64,000 nt of DNA from Solirubrobacter deserti (GCF_003344625.1 NZ_QPKJ02000003.1:1-64000); one strand, 5' to 3'. Positions 45,017-56,202 are shown, numbered from the stretch's first letter. Notes: a model not told the origin generated them from the sequence alone. Numbers and translations are program-made.

Positions 45017-45050
45017 GTTCGCACTGCGAACTAGCGTTCACTATGCGAAC
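45017..45050. promoter_or_regulatory. Candidate IclR/PcaR operator pair
   Basis: GTTCGCACTGCGAAC (45017-45031) is a perfect 7+7 palindrome with a 1-base centre. A second, weaker site GTTCACTATGCGAAC (45036-45050) overlaps the pcaI start codon. IclR-type PcaR/PcaU regulators bind sites of this kind, and an IclR gene ends this operon. Confidence 0.6.
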
Positions 45051-45837
45051 ACACGCCGAGATCTCATCCTTGACCGACGCCGTCGCGGACCTGGTGCGCG
45101 ACGGCGACACGGTCGCCCTCGAGGGCTTCACCCACCTGATCCCCGTCGCCGCGGGGCAGGAGCTCATCCGCCAGCGCAAGCGCGACCTCACGCTCGTGCG
45201 GATGACGCCGGACATCGTCTACGACCAGCTGATCGGCGCCGGCTGCGCGCGCAAGCTGATCTTCTCCTGGGGCGGCAACCCCGGGGTGGGGTCGCTGCAC
45301 CGGTTCCGGGCGGCCGTGCAGGCGGGCGAGCTGGAAATCGAGGAGCACTCGCACGCCGGCATGGCCAACCGCTATGCGGCGGCCGCCTCCGGCCTCCCGT
45401 TCGCCGTCCTGCGCGGCTACAACGGCACGTCGCTGCCAGACCACACGGACACGATCAAGCCGATCACGTGCCCATTCACCGGCGAGCAGCTGACGGCCGT
45501 CCCGGCTCTGGACCTCGACGTCGGGATCATCCACGCGCAGCGCGCCGACCGGCAGGGCAACGTCCAGCTGTGGGGCCAGACCGGCGTGCAGAAGGAGACC
45601 GTGTTGGGCGCCAGGCGCAGCATCGTCACCGTCGAGGAGATCGTCGACGAGCTCGACGACAAGCCGTACTCGGTCGTGCTGCCGCGTTGGGTGGTCACGC
45701 GCGTGTGCGAGGTGCCGGGCGGCGCGAAGCCCTCCTACGCGCAGGACTACTACGACCGCGACAACGACGCGTACAAGGCGTGGGACGCGACCTCGCGCGA
45801 CGAGGCCGAGTTCGACAAGTGGCTGGAGGCGTTGTGA
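45043..45837 (+). CDS. pcaI: 3-oxoadipate CoA-transferase, subunit A
   Basis: 264 residues. With subunit B it moves CoA from succinyl-CoA to 3-oxoadipate. Pattern: VADLVRDGDTVALEGFTHLI, then FSWGGNPGVGSLHRFRAAVQ and IHAQRADRQGNVQLWGQTGV. This is the longer actinobacterial type (CatI/GctA-like). First gene of the pca operon. Confidence 0.9.
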   Translation: MRTHAEISSLTDAVADLVRDGDTVALEGFTHLIPVAAGQELIRQRKRDLTLVRMTPDIVYDQLIGAGCARKLIFSWGGNPGVGSLHRFRAAVQAGELEIEEHSHAGMANRYAAAASGLPFAVLRGYNGTSLPDHTDTIKPITCPFTGEQLTAVPALDLDVGIIHAQRADRQGNVQLWGQTGVQKETVLGARRSIVTVEEIVDELDDKPYSVVLPRWVVTRVCEVPGGAKPSYAQDYYDRDNDAYKAWDATSRDEAEFDKWLEAL

Positions 45838-46576
45838 GCTCCTACGAGTCCGACGAGATGATGAGCGTCGAGGCCGCGCGCCAGCTGCGCGAGGTGACCG
45901 CGTGCTTCGTGGGCATCGGCCTGCCCAGCACGGGCGCGAACCTCGCCCGCCGCACGGTCAACCCGGACCTCGTGCTCGTGTACGAGGCGGGCGCGATCGG
46001 GGCCAAGCCGCCGCGGCTGCCGCTGTCGATCGGCGACGGCATGCTCGGCGAGACCGCCGACTACATCGCCTCCGTGCCCGAGATCTTCAACTACTGGGTG
46101 CAGCCCGGCCGGATCGAGGTCGGCTTCCTCGGCGCGGCCCAGCTGGACCGGTTCGCGAACATCAACACGACCGTCGTCGGTGACTACGCGAACCCGAAGG
46201 TGCGGCTGCCGGGCGCCGGCGGCGCGCCCGAGATCGCCGCGTCGTGCGGCGAGGTGATCGTGATCGTGCGCCAGTCGCCGCGCGCGTTCGTGGAGCGGGT
46301 GGACTTCATCACGTCGGTCGGCCACGGCGACGGCCCCGGCGCCCGTGAGCGCCTCGGGCTGCGTGGGAAGGGTCCGACGAAGGTCATCACGGACCTCGGC
46401 ATCCTCGAGCCCGACCCCGAGTCGCGCGAGCTGGTGCTCACCCACGTCCACCCGGGTGTCTCGGCGGAGCAGGCGCAGGAGGCGACGGGCTGGGACCTCA
46501 AGCTCGCCGACGAGTTGAAGACGACCGAACCGCCCACGCAAGAGGAGCTGAAGGCGTTGAGAGAGTTGGTGGCCGC

Positions 46577-46580
<4 letters not shown>
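45834..46580 (+). CDS. pcaJ: 3-oxoadipate CoA-transferase, subunit B
   Basis: 248 residues from the GTG overlapping the previous stop (GTGA). VGIGLPSTGANLARRTVNPD, then LVYEAGAIGAKPPRLPLSIG (catalytic Glu in the YEAG context) and VTTDLGILEPD-like ITDLGILEPDPES. Partner of PcaI. Overlaps the thiolase gene by four bases. Confidence 0.9.
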
Positions 46581-47736
<1,156 letters not shown>

Positions 47737-47740
<4 letters not shown>

Positions 47741-48438
47741 CGCGATTCCGCGACGACGCAGAGGTCCATCCGCCGATGGACTACGCCGGGTACAAGTCGA
47801 CCGCGCTCCGGCACCCCAAGGAACCACTGATCATCCTCCCGCACCGGCTCACCGAGGTCACGGCGCCCGTCTTCGGCGAGGACCGGCTGCGCGAGTACGA
47901 CAACGACCTCACGCGCGGCCCGCAGGGCGAGGCGATCGGCCAGCGGATCATCGTCCACGGCCACGTCAAGGAGGACGACGGGCGCCCGGTCCCCAACACG
48001 CTCGTCGAGATCTGGCAGGCCAACGCCGGTGGGCGCTACCGCCACGCCGTCGACCAGTGGCCGTCGCCGCTGGACCCGAACTTCACCGGCGCGGGCCGGA
48101 CGATCACGGACGACAAGGGCTACTTCCGCTTCCTGACGATCCGCCCGGGCGCGTACCCGTGGCGCAACCACCCGAACGCGTGGCGCCCGGCGCACATCCA
48201 CTTCAGCCTGTTCGGGCGCGCGTTCACGCAGCGGCTCGTGACGCAGATGTACTTCCCGGACGACCCGCTGTTCTTCCAGGACCCGATGTACAACTCCGTC
48301 CGTGACGAGCGGGCGGCCAAGCGCATGGTGAGCGCGTTCGACTACGAGTCCACCGAGGATCACTGGGCGCTCGCCTACCGCTGGGACATCGTCCTGCGCG
48401 GCGAGGAGGCCACGCCGACCGAGGAGCCGCACGCGTGA
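47737..48438 (+). CDS. pcaH: Protocatechuate 3,4-dioxygenase, beta subunit
   Basis: 233 residues from ATG 47737. Opens the ring of protocatechuate between the hydroxyls. The non-haem iron ligands can be located: Tyr in RPGAYPWRNHPNAW and the two His in AWRPAHIHFSLFG, with the upstream Tyr in GGRYRHAVDQW. N-terminal YAGYKSTALRHPKEPLI is typical of PcaH. Overlaps PcaF and PcaG by four bases. Confidence 0.95.
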
Positions 48439-48938
48439 GCACCACGCCCTCCCAGACCGTGGGTCCGTACCTCGCGATCGGGCTGCCGTGGCCGGACGGC
48501 CCGGACGTCGTGCCGCCCGACACGCCCGGCCGCATCCGCATCCACGGCCGCGTGTTCGACGGCGCCGGCGATCCGATCGGCGACGCGATGATCGAGACCT
48601 GGCAGGCCGACCCCGACGGGAAGTTCGGCCCCGGGTTCCGCGGCTTCGGCCGCTGCCCGACCGACGCCGAGGGCGCGTGGGAGATCTTCACGCTCAAGCC
48701 CGGTCGCGTCGACGGCGAGCAGGCGCCACACATCGACGTCAGCGTGTTCGCGCGCGGGATGCTCAACCGCACCGTCACGCGGATCTACTTCGCCGACGAG
48801 GACAACGCGGGCGACCCGGTGCTGGAGAGTGTCCCCGAGGCGCGGCGCGCGACGCTGATCGCGCAGCCCGCCGACGACGGCTACGAGTTCGACGTCCACG
48901 TCCAGGGTGAGCGTGAGACCGTCTTCTTCAAGGTCTGA
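48435..48938 (+). CDS. pcaG: Protocatechuate 3,4-dioxygenase, alpha subunit
   Basis: 167 residues, a little shorter than the usual 190-200. TTPSQTVGPYLAIGLPWPDG, then IRIHGRVFDGAGDPIGDAMI and GEQAPHIDVSVFARGMLNRT. It lacks the iron ligands, as expected of the alpha subunit. Forms the alpha/beta protomer with PcaH. Confidence 0.95.
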   Translation: MSTTPSQTVGPYLAIGLPWPDGPDVVPPDTPGRIRIHGRVFDGAGDPIGDAMIETWQADPDGKFGPGFRGFGRCPTDAEGAWEIFTLKPGRVDGEQAPHIDVSVFARGMLNRTVTRIYFADEDNAGDPVLESVPEARRATLIAQPADDGYEFDVHVQGERETVFFKV

Positions 48939-49998
48939 GGACGTCTTCGCGGGCGTGCTCGCGCGCGGCGGCGCAGCCGAGCAGGTCTCGGGCCGCGCCT
49001 GGCTGCGCGCGTTGCTCGACTTCGAGGCCGCGCTGGCGCGCGCGCAGGCGGGCGCTGGGCTCATCAGCGCCGAGGACGCGCTCGCGATCGAGGCCGCGTG
49101 CGACCCGGACCTCTACGACCCGGCCGAGATCGGCGCGGGCGCGGCGACGATCGGCAACCCCGCGGGCGCGGTCGTGCAGGTGCTGAAGGCCGCTGTGCCC
49201 GACGCGCCCGTGCACCAGGACGCGACGAGCCAGGACGCCGTCGACACCGCCGCGATGCTGGTGGCCAAGCGCGCGCTCGTCCCGCTCCTGCACGACCTGC
49301 GCGGCGCCGCCGACGCGGCCGCCGCGCTCGCCGAAGCGCACCGCGACACGCCGATCATCGGCCGCACGCTGCTCCAGCAGGCGCGGCCGACCACGTTCGG
49401 CCTCAAGGCCGCGGGCTGGATGGTCGCGCTCGACGAGGCCGCCGACCAACTGCACAGCGTCCGGCTCGCCTACCAGCTGGGTGGCCCGGCCGGCACGCTC
49501 GACCCGCCGTACACCCTGGATCTGGGGCTCGATCGGCCGCTGCTGCCCTGGCACACGCTGCGGGGCCGGGTCGGCGAGCTCGCCGGGGCGCTCGGCGTCG
49601 CGGCCGGCGCCGTCGGCAAGGCGGCGCTCGACGTCGTCCTGCTCAGCCAGTCCGAGGTGGCCGAGGTGCGGGAGGCCGCGGGCGGCGGCTCCACCTCGAT
49701 GCCGCACAAGCACAACCCCGTCGCGGCCGTGTCCGCGCTCGGCTGCGCCAAGCAGGCGCCCGGGCTCGTCGCGACGCTGCTCGCGGCGATGGTGCAGGAG
49801 CACGAGCGCGCCGCGGGCGCCTGGCACTCGGAGTGGCGCCCGCTCACCGAGCTGCTGACCGTGACCGGCTCGGCGGCGAGCTGGCTGCGCACGTCGCTGG
49901 AAACGCTCGAGGTCGACGCGGACGCGATGTCCGCCCGGGCCGAAGGCGACACCGGCGCCGCCGCGACCCTCGTCCAACGCGCACTGGAGCACCGATGA
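48907..49998 (+). CDS. pcaB: 3-carboxy-cis,cis-muconate cycloisomerase
   Basis: 363 residues; fumarase/aspartase superfamily. The signature GGGSTSMPHKHNPVAAVSAL is complete; TSQDAVDTAAMLVAKRALVP is the substrate loop. Shorter than many PcaB proteins (about 450). The GTG start lies within pcaG and overlaps it by 32 bases, which suggests coupling. Confidence 0.93.
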   Translation: MSVRPSSSRSEDVFAGVLARGGAAEQVSGRAWLRALLDFEAALARAQAGAGLISAEDALAIEAACDPDLYDPAEIGAGAATIGNPAGAVVQVLKAAVPDAPVHQDATSQDAVDTAAMLVAKRALVPLLHDLRGAADAAAALAEAHRDTPIIGRTLLQQARPTTFGLKAAGWMVALDEAADQLHSVRLAYQLGGPAGTLDPPYTLDLGLDRPLLPWHTLRGRVGELAGALGVAAGAVGKAALDVVLLSQSEVAEVREAAGGGSTSMPHKHNPVAAVSALGCAKQAPGLVATLLAAMVQEHERAAGAWHSEWRPLTELLTVTGSAASWLRTSLETLEVDADAMSARAEGDTGAAATLVQRALEHR

Positions 49999-50747
49999 TC
50001 CCGTACCACCGCGTCACCGGGCCCGAGGACGCGCCCGTGCTCGTCCTCTCCAACTCGCTCGGCGCCACGCTGAAGATGTGGGACCCGCAGGCCAGGGCGC
50101 TGGCCCGCAAGTTCCGGCTCGTCCGCTACGACACGCGCGGGCACGGCCGCAGCGACACGCCGCCCGGGCCCTACTCGATCGACGACGCGGGCCGCGACGT
50201 GCTCGACCTGCTCGACCATCTGCAGGTCGAGCGGGCGCACTTCGCGGGCCTCTCGCTGGGCGGGATGACCGGGATCTGGCTCGGCATCAACGCGCCCGAG
50301 CGCGTCGACCGGCTCGTCCTGCTGTGCACCTCGCCCAAGATGGGCCCGGCCGACCTGTGGATCGACCGCGCCAAGACCGTGCGGGAGAACGGCACGGAGG
50401 CGATCGTCGACGGCACCTTCGAGCGCTGGTTCACCGCGGACTATCGCGCCGGGCACGACCTGACGCCGTGGCGGGAGATGTTCGTCGGCGTCGACGACGA
50501 GGGCTACGCCAGCTGCTGCGGGATCATCGAGAAGATGGACCAGACGGACGGGCTGCCGCACGTCAAGGCGCCGACGCTGGTCATCGCGGGCGCGCAGGAC
50601 CCCGCCACCCCGCCGGACGACCACGGCGCCGTGATCGCGGGCGCGATCCCGCACGCGCGCCTGGAGGTCGTCGACCCCGGCGCGCACCTGCTCAACGTCG
50701 AGCGCCCCGACGTCGTCACCGACCTGATCCGGGAGCACCTGAGCTGA
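49995..50747 (+). CDS. pcaD: 3-oxoadipate enol-lactonase
   Basis: 250 residues, alpha/beta hydrolase. VLVLSNSLGATLKMWDPQAR, nucleophile elbow HFAGLSLGGMTGIWLG (Ser about residue 85), LVIAGAQDPATPPDDH (Asp) and DPGAHLLNVERPDVV (His). Overlaps PcaB by four bases. In many actinobacteria pcaD and pcaC are fused as pcaL; here they are separate. Confidence 0.93.
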   Translation: MIPYHRVTGPEDAPVLVLSNSLGATLKMWDPQARALARKFRLVRYDTRGHGRSDTPPGPYSIDDAGRDVLDLLDHLQVERAHFAGLSLGGMTGIWLGINAPERVDRLVLLCTSPKMGPADLWIDRAKTVRENGTEAIVDGTFERWFTADYRAGHDLTPWREMFVGVDDEGYASCCGIIEKMDQTDGLPHVKAPTLVIAGAQDPATPPDDHGAVIAGAIPHARLEVVDPGAHLLNVERPDVVTDLIREHLS

Positions 50748-51115
50748 TGGACGATCCCCGCTACGAAGCCGGCATGAAGGTCCGCCGCGAGGTGCTCGGC
50801 GACGAGCACGTCGACCGCGCGACCGACAACGCCACGGACTTCACCCGCCCGTTCCAGGAGTACATCACCCGCTCGGCGTGGGGCGAGGCGTGGACGCGCC
50901 CCGGCCTGGACCGCAGGACCCGCTCGTGCATCACGCTCGCGATCCTGACCGCGCTGCGCGCCGAGAACGAGCTCCCGATGCACGTGCGCGCCGCCAAGCG
51001 CAACGGGCTCACCGACGAGGAGATCCTCGAGGTGCTCATCCACACCGCGGTCTACGCCGGCGTCCCCGCCGCGAACTCCGCGGTCGCGATCGCCAACCAG
51101 ACCCTCAACGAGTGA
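50747..51115 (+). CDS. pcaC: 4-carboxymuconolactone decarboxylase
   Basis: 122 residues. All-helical AhpD/CMD fold: VRREVLGDEHVDRATDNATD, then RRTRSCITLAILTALRAENE, HVRAAKRNGLTDEEILEVLI and VYAGVPAANSAVAIANQTL. Start overlaps the pcaD stop (TGATG). Confidence 0.93.
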   Translation: MDDPRYEAGMKVRREVLGDEHVDRATDNATDFTRPFQEYITRSAWGEAWTRPGLDRRTRSCITLAILTALRAENELPMHVRAAKRNGLTDEEILEVLIHTAVYAGVPAANSAVAIANQTLNE

Positions 51116-51894
51116 GTGACTTCGTCCAGTCGCTCGAGCGCGGGCTCGCCGTCATCAAGGCCTTCACCGCCGAGGAACCGGAGCTGACGCTCGCCGACGT
51201 CGCCCGCCGCACCGAGCTCACGCGCGCGGCGGCGCGGCGCTTCCTGCTCACGCTCCAACAGCTCGGCTACGTGCGCTCCGACGGCAAGCGGTTCGCGCTC
51301 ACGCCGCGCGTGCTCGAGCTCGGCTACGCGTACCTGTCCAGCCTCACGCTGCCCGAGATCGCCGAACCGCACCTGGAGCGGCTCGCGGCCGAGGTGCGCG
51401 AGTCCTCCAGCGTCTCGGTCCTCGACGGCGACGAGATCGTCTACGTCGGCCGCGTCCCGACGAGCCGCATCATGCGCGTGGCGATCAACGTCGGCACGCG
51501 CTTCCCCGCCCACGCGACCTCGATGGGCCGCGTGCTGCTCGCCGCGCTCCCGGACGCCGATCTGGAGGCCTACCTCGCGCGCGCGGACCTGCGCGCGCTC
51601 ACGCCCCGGACGCTCACCGACCCGGAGGCGCTCACCGCGGAGCTGGCCACGATCCGCGCCCAGGGCTGGGCGCTCGTCGACCAGGAGCTCGAGGAGGGCC
51701 TGCGCTCGGTCGCCGCGCCCGTGCGCGGACGCGACGGTGCCGTCGTGGCCGCCGTCAACGTGTCCGCGCACGCCAGCCGCGCCTCCCGCGAAGCGGTCCA
51801 GACCACGCTGCTGCCGCCACTGCTGGCCACCGCGCAGCGCATCGAGGCCGACCTGCGCGACGTCGGGACGCCCCAGGCCCGCGCCTATCATTGA
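51112..51894 (+). CDS. pcaR: IclR-family pca regulator
   Basis: 260 residues from the GTG overlapping pcaC (GTGA). N-terminal winged helix (LTLADVARRTELTRAAARRF; LQQLGYVRSDGKRFALTPRV), C-terminal ligand domain (SSSVSVLDGDEIVYVGRVPT; FPAHATSMGRVLLAALPDAD; GLRSVAAPVRGRDGAVVAAV). PcaR/PcaU type. Likely binds the palindromes at 45017-45050 in response to protocatechuate or 3-oxoadipate. Confidence 0.9.
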   Translation: MSDFVQSLERGLAVIKAFTAEEPELTLADVARRTELTRAAARRFLLTLQQLGYVRSDGKRFALTPRVLELGYAYLSSLTLPEIAEPHLERLAAEVRESSSVSVLDGDEIVYVGRVPTSRIMRVAINVGTRFPAHATSMGRVLLAALPDADLEAYLARADLRALTPRTLTDPEALTAELATIRAQGWALVDQELEEGLRSVAAPVRGRDGAVVAAVNVSAHASRASREAVQTTLLPPLLATAQRIEADLRDVGTPQARAYH

Positions 51895-51899
51895 GCGCG

Positions 51900-52343
51900 A
51901 TGGCAGAGTGGTCCGAGCAGGCTCTGGAGAAGCTGTCCGGAGCCGGATACCGACGCGGGGGCGCCCGCGAGGCCGTCATCGAGCTGTTGAGCGAGCAGCC
52001 CTGCGCGCTCTCGGCGCTGGACATCGAGGATCGCCTGCGCACGGGTGACGGCCGGCGCGTCGGGCGCGCGTCGATCTACCGCGTCGTCGACGAGCTGGTG
52101 AACCTGAACCTGCTCACCCGTGTGGACGTCGGCGACGGCGTCGCGCGCTACGAGCCGCAGCGGGGGGACGCGGCCCACGAGCACCATCACCACCTCGTGT
52201 GCGACGGCTGCGGACGCCTGGAGCCGTTCCAGGACGCCGCGCTCGAGCACGCCATCCACGCACTGGCCGCCCGTGTGTCGTTCGACGTCTCCGATCACGA
52301 CGTCACGCTGCACGGCTGCTGTCAGAGCTGCCGCACCGTGTAG
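51900..52343 (+). CDS. Fur-family regulator
   Basis: 147 residues from ATG 51900; a TTG nine bases earlier, overlapping the pcaR stop, is a possible alternative. Winged helix EAVIELLSEQPCALSALDIE, then VGRASIYRVVDELVNLNLLT. Metal site HEHHHHLVCDGCGRLEPF and terminal CCQSCRTV (two CxxC pairs for structural zinc). Zur- or Fur-like; the metal is not certain. Its position at the end of the iron-dependent pca operon is notable. Confidence 0.88.
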   Translation: MAEWSEQALEKLSGAGYRRGGAREAVIELLSEQPCALSALDIEDRLRTGDGRRVGRASIYRVVDELVNLNLLTRVDVGDGVARYEPQRGDAAHEHHHHLVCDGCGRLEPFQDAALEHAIHALAARVSFDVSDHDVTLHGCCQSCRTV

Positions 52344-52400
52344 CGACCTCAACACTTCTGTGATTGTCATCCAGCGCCCCCCGCGCTGCAATTGAGGCAA

Positions 52401-52420
52401 ACCCCGGTGAGGGCCGGGGT
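52401..52420 (+). terminator. Terminator after the pca-fur operon
   Basis: ACCCCGG and CCGGGGT are perfectly complementary with a 6-base loop, followed by GTTCGTTGCTCTT. Lies between fur and the M14 gene. Confidence 0.55.
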
Positions 52421-52452
52421 GTTCGTTGCTCTTACAGGGGGGTTGCACCACA

Positions 52453-55400
52453 ATGCGCTTGCGCGCACCCGCGCTGCTGCTGGCGTCACTGGCAGCATGC
52501 GCCATCACGCCGTCGATGGCTTCGGCGGCGGAGTCGATGATGCCTTACAAGATCGACGCGACTGCCGCGCAGTCGGAGATCTTGAAGGACCTCGGCTACG
52601 ACATGCACGAGGGCCACGTCCACGCCGACTCCGGGCTCAAGCACCTCGAGATCATCGCCACCAAGAGCGAGGTGGCCGAGCTCAAGCGCGCGGGCATCAC
52701 CGCGACGGCGCTCCAGATCGATGCGCCGGTCGCCAAGGACCCGGCGCTCGGCGACAGCCCGAACCAGTTCTTCAACGTCTACCGGACGTACATGGAGCCG
52801 GGCGGCATCAAGGACGAGATCCTGAAGACCGCCGCCGAGAACCCGGACGTCTTCAAGGCCGTCAAGATCGGCACCTCGACGCTCGGCAAGCCGATCTACG
52901 CGCTGAAGATGACCGAGAACGCGCGCAACGTGAAGGACGGGTCCCGCGACGCGATCCTGTTCTCCTCGGTCAACCACGCGCGTGAGTGGATCGCGGCCGA
53001 GATGGGCCGCCGACTGCCGGTGTGGTTCGCCGAGCACAAGGACGACCCGAAGATCCGCGAGCTGATCCAGACGCGCGAGCTGTGGTTCCTGCCGATCCAG
53101 AACCCGGACGGCTACGACTACACGTTCACCTGCGGCGTCGGCATCAGCACCGATCCGGCCAAGAACAAGGCCGTCCCGTGCGACTACCGCACGCTCGGCA
53201 ACAACCCGAGCTCCCAGGTCACCAACCGGTACTGGCGCAAGACGCTGCGCGACAACAACGGCAACGGCGTCTACGGCGAGCCGTCCTCCGGCGGCGTCGG
53301 CGACGGCGTCGACCCGAACCGCAACTATCCGGCCAAGCGCGGCATCGACGAGGAGGGCGCGAGCAACTCCACTGGCAGCGAGACCTACCGCGGCCCGTAC
53401 GCGCTGTCCGAGCCCGAGAACCTCGCCGTCGACCGTCTGCAGCGGCGCGTCAAGTTCACGGCCAACATCAACTACCACTCCGCGGGCCAGCTGCTGCTGA
53501 CGCCGGTCTCCTACACGACCGACTACTACCCGCCGGACTCCACGCTGTTCGACGCCATCACCGGCACGGACGGCGACGAGGCCGTGTTCCCGTATCGCTC
53601 GCAGCACTCGTCGGACCTCTACGAGTCCAACGGCGACACGATCGACAACGCGTACATGAACTACGGCATCATCGGCTGGACGCCGGAGATGGACACGTGC
53701 TCCACGCTGGGCGACCCGCAGGGCTGCAACCAGTTCGCCTCGCCGGACGACGAGGAGATCGTCCAGGCGGTCTTCCAGAAGAACCTGCAGTTCGCGCTCA
53801 ACGTGACCAAGTCGCTGCCGAACATGGGCCGTCCGAAGGAGTTCGAGGACGACCCGAGCCACTACCAGATCAAGCCCACGCAGGACATCCAGCCGAACCG
53901 CTTCGACGTCTCCTACGGCGCCCAGGGCCAGCAGGTCGAGGCCATCATCCGCAAGGAGCTCGGCCCGTCCTTCATCACGGTCTCGGTCGTCGGCCAGGGC
54001 AACACCAACGTCACCGTCCGCATGGCGCCCGCGCCGGCCGGTGAGCGCTACAACGAGGTCAACGGCTACTACTTCGAGCGCCGCCGGGCCACGATTCCGT
54101 CCCGGATCGGCAATCGCGACCTGCAGGCCGGCGACATCGTCAACGTCGTCGTCAAGGCCGGCGGCCTCCAGCAGGAGTTCCGCTACCGCATCCAGGCGAC
54201 GCCCGATCCCGTCCCCGCGGGCCAGACCGCCAAGAAGCGCGTCCTGGTCGTCGCCGCCGAGGACTACACCGGCAAGTCGCCGAACGTCGACGCCGGCTAC
54301 GCCGCGGCCCCGCGCTACCTGACCCAGCACGTCGCCGCGCTCGAGGCGGCCGGCTACGAGGTCGAGACGTTCAACATCGACGCCCCGCCGCAGAACGGCG
54401 GCACACCGAACGGCGTCGTGCACCCGCCGATCAAGTACCCGACGGCGATCGGCGTGCTCTCGCACTTCGACGCGGTCAACTACTACTCGGGCGACGACTT
54501 CGTCCCGCAGGACGCGGGGGAGACCGACCCGCGCCGCATCACTTCGGCGACGGAGCAGGCCGGCTCGTTCGAGATGGCGCCGTGGGCGCACAAGGTCATG
54601 ATCGAGCTGCGCGAGTACGCCAACGAGGGCGGCAAGCTGCTCGTCGACGGCCGCAACGTGCACCAGGCGTTCACGAGCAACAACGCGACCCTCGGCGCGA
54701 CGGGTCCGTACACCTGGACGCCGGACAAGCTGTACGGCTTCTATTACCCGCCGAACAACAGCGGTGACGACGACCTGCCGGGCACCGCGTGGCAGCGGTC
54801 GCGCGGCAGCTCCAATGACACGTGGCAGAACTACCTCGGCGTGATCGGTCGTCAGTCCGGCGTCGGCACGCCCGAGCTCGAGGTCCTCACCGTCAAGAAC
54901 AACAACGGTCAGGACATCCCCAACCCCAACCCGCTGGTCTCGCCGTACCCGGCGGCGCCGAAGCCGGGCGGCATCCTCGCCGGCATGAGCCCGCTGGTGA
55001 TCGACACCGGCTCGGCGAACGAGCCGAACGAGGCCGCCGACGGCTCGCCGCTGCCGCAGGCCCGCAAGCCGCTGCGCCTGCGCGACTGGGGACCGACGAA
55101 CGAGCCGCTGCGCGCCGAGCGCGTCGAGGCCGACTTCGCCACCCCGCTCACCTACACGACCACCGGCGGCGCCGTGATCTCCACGCGAGACGCCGTGGCT
55201 CTGGGCTTCGGCCTCGAGCAGCTGAGCCAGGCCCAGCGCAATGAGGTCGTCCAGCGCGCGATGGCGCACCTGCTGCCCGCCGGCGCCGACACGACGCCGC
55301 CGACGATCAACGGGTTCAAGTACCCGGCCAACAACCACGTCGCGACGCCGCACGATCCGGTCGACCTCGAGCTGACCACGTTCGACGAGCGCGGCGACAT

Positions 55401-56202
55401 GGACAAGGTGGAGCTCTACGCCGACGGCCAGTACGTGGCCACGACCGAGGTCTATCCGTTCCAGTTCCGCTACACGCCGCCGGCCTCGGCCGTCGGCAAG
55501 ACGGTCCGGCTGACGGCGAAGTCGATCGACGCCGCCGGCAACGCCGCGACGTCCGGCGCGCTGTTCGTCAACGTGGTCGCGGGCGAGACGCGAGCGGAGT
55601 CCCCGCTGCCGATCGCCGATCCGACGCTCGACGGCCTGCCGATCGTGGGCGAGACGCTGACCTGTGTCAGCGGCGGCTTCCTGAACGGGCCGGAGGAGTT
55701 CGAGTACGAGTGGGTGCGCAACGGCGCAGCCATCGAGGGCGCCACGGACGCGTCCTACGTCCCGACCACGGCCGACATCGGCCGCTCGGTGGGCTGCCGC
55801 ATGTTCGCGAGCAACAGCGCGGGCACCGCGGACGCGTGGTCCGAGGCGCTCTTCGTCTCGCCGGCGGCGCCGAAGCCGCAGCCGGCCGCGACGCCGACGC
55901 CCACCGCGACGCCCACGCCGCAGTCGGCGGTCCGGTTCACGGCCCGTGCGACCTGCAAGATGGCGTCCTCCCGCAAGGCCGTGACGTGCACGATCACGCG
56001 TGTCACCCCGAAGGGCTCGAAGACCACGCTCACCGCCACCGGGCGGGTGCAGGGCACGTCGAAGACGTACCGCAAGGCGAGCACCAGCGACTCCGTGAAG
56101 GTCACGGTGCGCTCGACCAAGCGCCTGAAGAAGGGCGCGAAGGTCGTCCTCGCCGTCAAGAGCGGCAGCACCACGCGGAACATGACGATCAAGTCCCGCT
56201 AG
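52453..56202 (+). CDS. Secreted M14 zinc carboxypeptidase, multidomain
   Basis: 1249 residues from ATG 52453 (MRLRAPALLLASLAACA), a Sec signal. Residues about 110-440 are the M14 domain: SSVNHAREWIAAEMGRRLPV (zinc His and Glu), IQNPDGYDYTFTC, DPNRNYPAKR and NYHSAGQLLLTP (third zinc ligand), then IGWTPEMDTCSTLG with a catalytic-Glu-like position. Next come a beta domain, a glutamine-amidotransferase-like region near KRVLVVAAEDYTGKSPN, and two Ig-like domains (DMDKVELYADGQYVATTEVY; EYEWVRNGAAIEGATDASYV). A short TPTPTATPTP linker precedes a basic C-terminal domain. It would remove C-terminal residues from extracellular peptides. Confidence 0.9.
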   Translation: MRLRAPALLLASLAACAITPSMASAAESMMPYKIDATAAQSEILKDLGYDMHEGHVHADSGLKHLEIIATKSEVAELKRAGITATALQIDAPVAKDPALGDSPNQFFNVYRTYMEPGGIKDEILKTAAENPDVFKAVKIGTSTLGKPIYALKMTENARNVKDGSRDAILFSSVNHAREWIAAEMGRRLPVWFAEHKDDPKIRELIQTRELWFLPIQNPDGYDYTFTCGVGISTDPAKNKAVPCDYRTLGNNPSSQVTNRYWRKTLRDNNGNGVYGEPSSGGVGDGVDPNRNYPAKRGIDEEGASNSTGSETYRGPYALSEPENLAVDRLQRRVKFTANINYHSAGQLLLTPVSYTTDYYPPDSTLFDAITGTDGDEAVFPYRSQHSSDLYESNGDTIDNAYMNYGIIGWTPEMDTCSTLGDPQGCNQFASPDDEEIVQAVFQKNLQFALNVTKSLPNMGRPKEFEDDPSHYQIKPTQDIQPNRFDVSYGAQGQQVEAIIRKELGPSFITVSVVGQGNTNVTVRMAPAPAGERYNEVNGYYFERRRATIPSRIGNRDLQAGDIVNVVVKAGGLQQEFRYRIQATPDPVPAGQTAKKRVLVVAAEDYTGKSPNVDAGYAAAPRYLTQHVAALEAAGYEVETFNIDAPPQNGGTPNGVVHPPIKYPTAIGVLSHFDAVNYYSGDDFVPQDAGETDPRRITSATEQAGSFEMAPWAHKVMIELREYANEGGKLLVDGRNVHQAFTSNNATLGATGPYTWTPDKLYGFYYPPNNSGDDDLPGTAWQRSRGSSNDTWQNYLGVIGRQSGVGTPELEVLTVKNNNGQDIPNPNPLVSPYPAAPKPGGILAGMSPLVIDTGSANEPNEAADGSPLPQARKPLRLRDWGPTNEPLRAERVEADFATPLTYTTTGGAVISTRDAVALGFGLEQLSQAQRNEVVQRAMAHLLPAGADTTPPTINGFKYPANNHVATPHDPVDLELTTFDERGDMDKVELYADGQYVATTEVYPFQFRYTPPASAVGKTVRLTAKSIDAAGNAATSGALFVNVVAGETRAESPLPIADPTLDGLPIVGETLTCVSGGFLNGPEEFEYEWVRNGAAIEGATDASYVPTTADIGRSVGCRMFASNSAGTADAWSEALFVSPAAPKPQPAATPTPTATPTPQSAVRFTARATCKMASSRKAVTCTITRVTPKGSKTTLTATGRVQGTSKTYRKASTSDSVKVTVRSTKRLKKGAKVVLAVKSGSTTRNMTIKSR

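Noticed and set aside
52486..55353. Minus-strand open frame of 955 codons
   Set aside because: It is antisense to the M14 carboxypeptidase gene. Its product is Arg/Val/Leu/Asp-rich with no domain, as expected from GC-rich codon bias. The same applies to the long shadow frames opposite pcaI-pcaD (e.g. 46184-47827, 49470-50738) and opposite 42403-45024.
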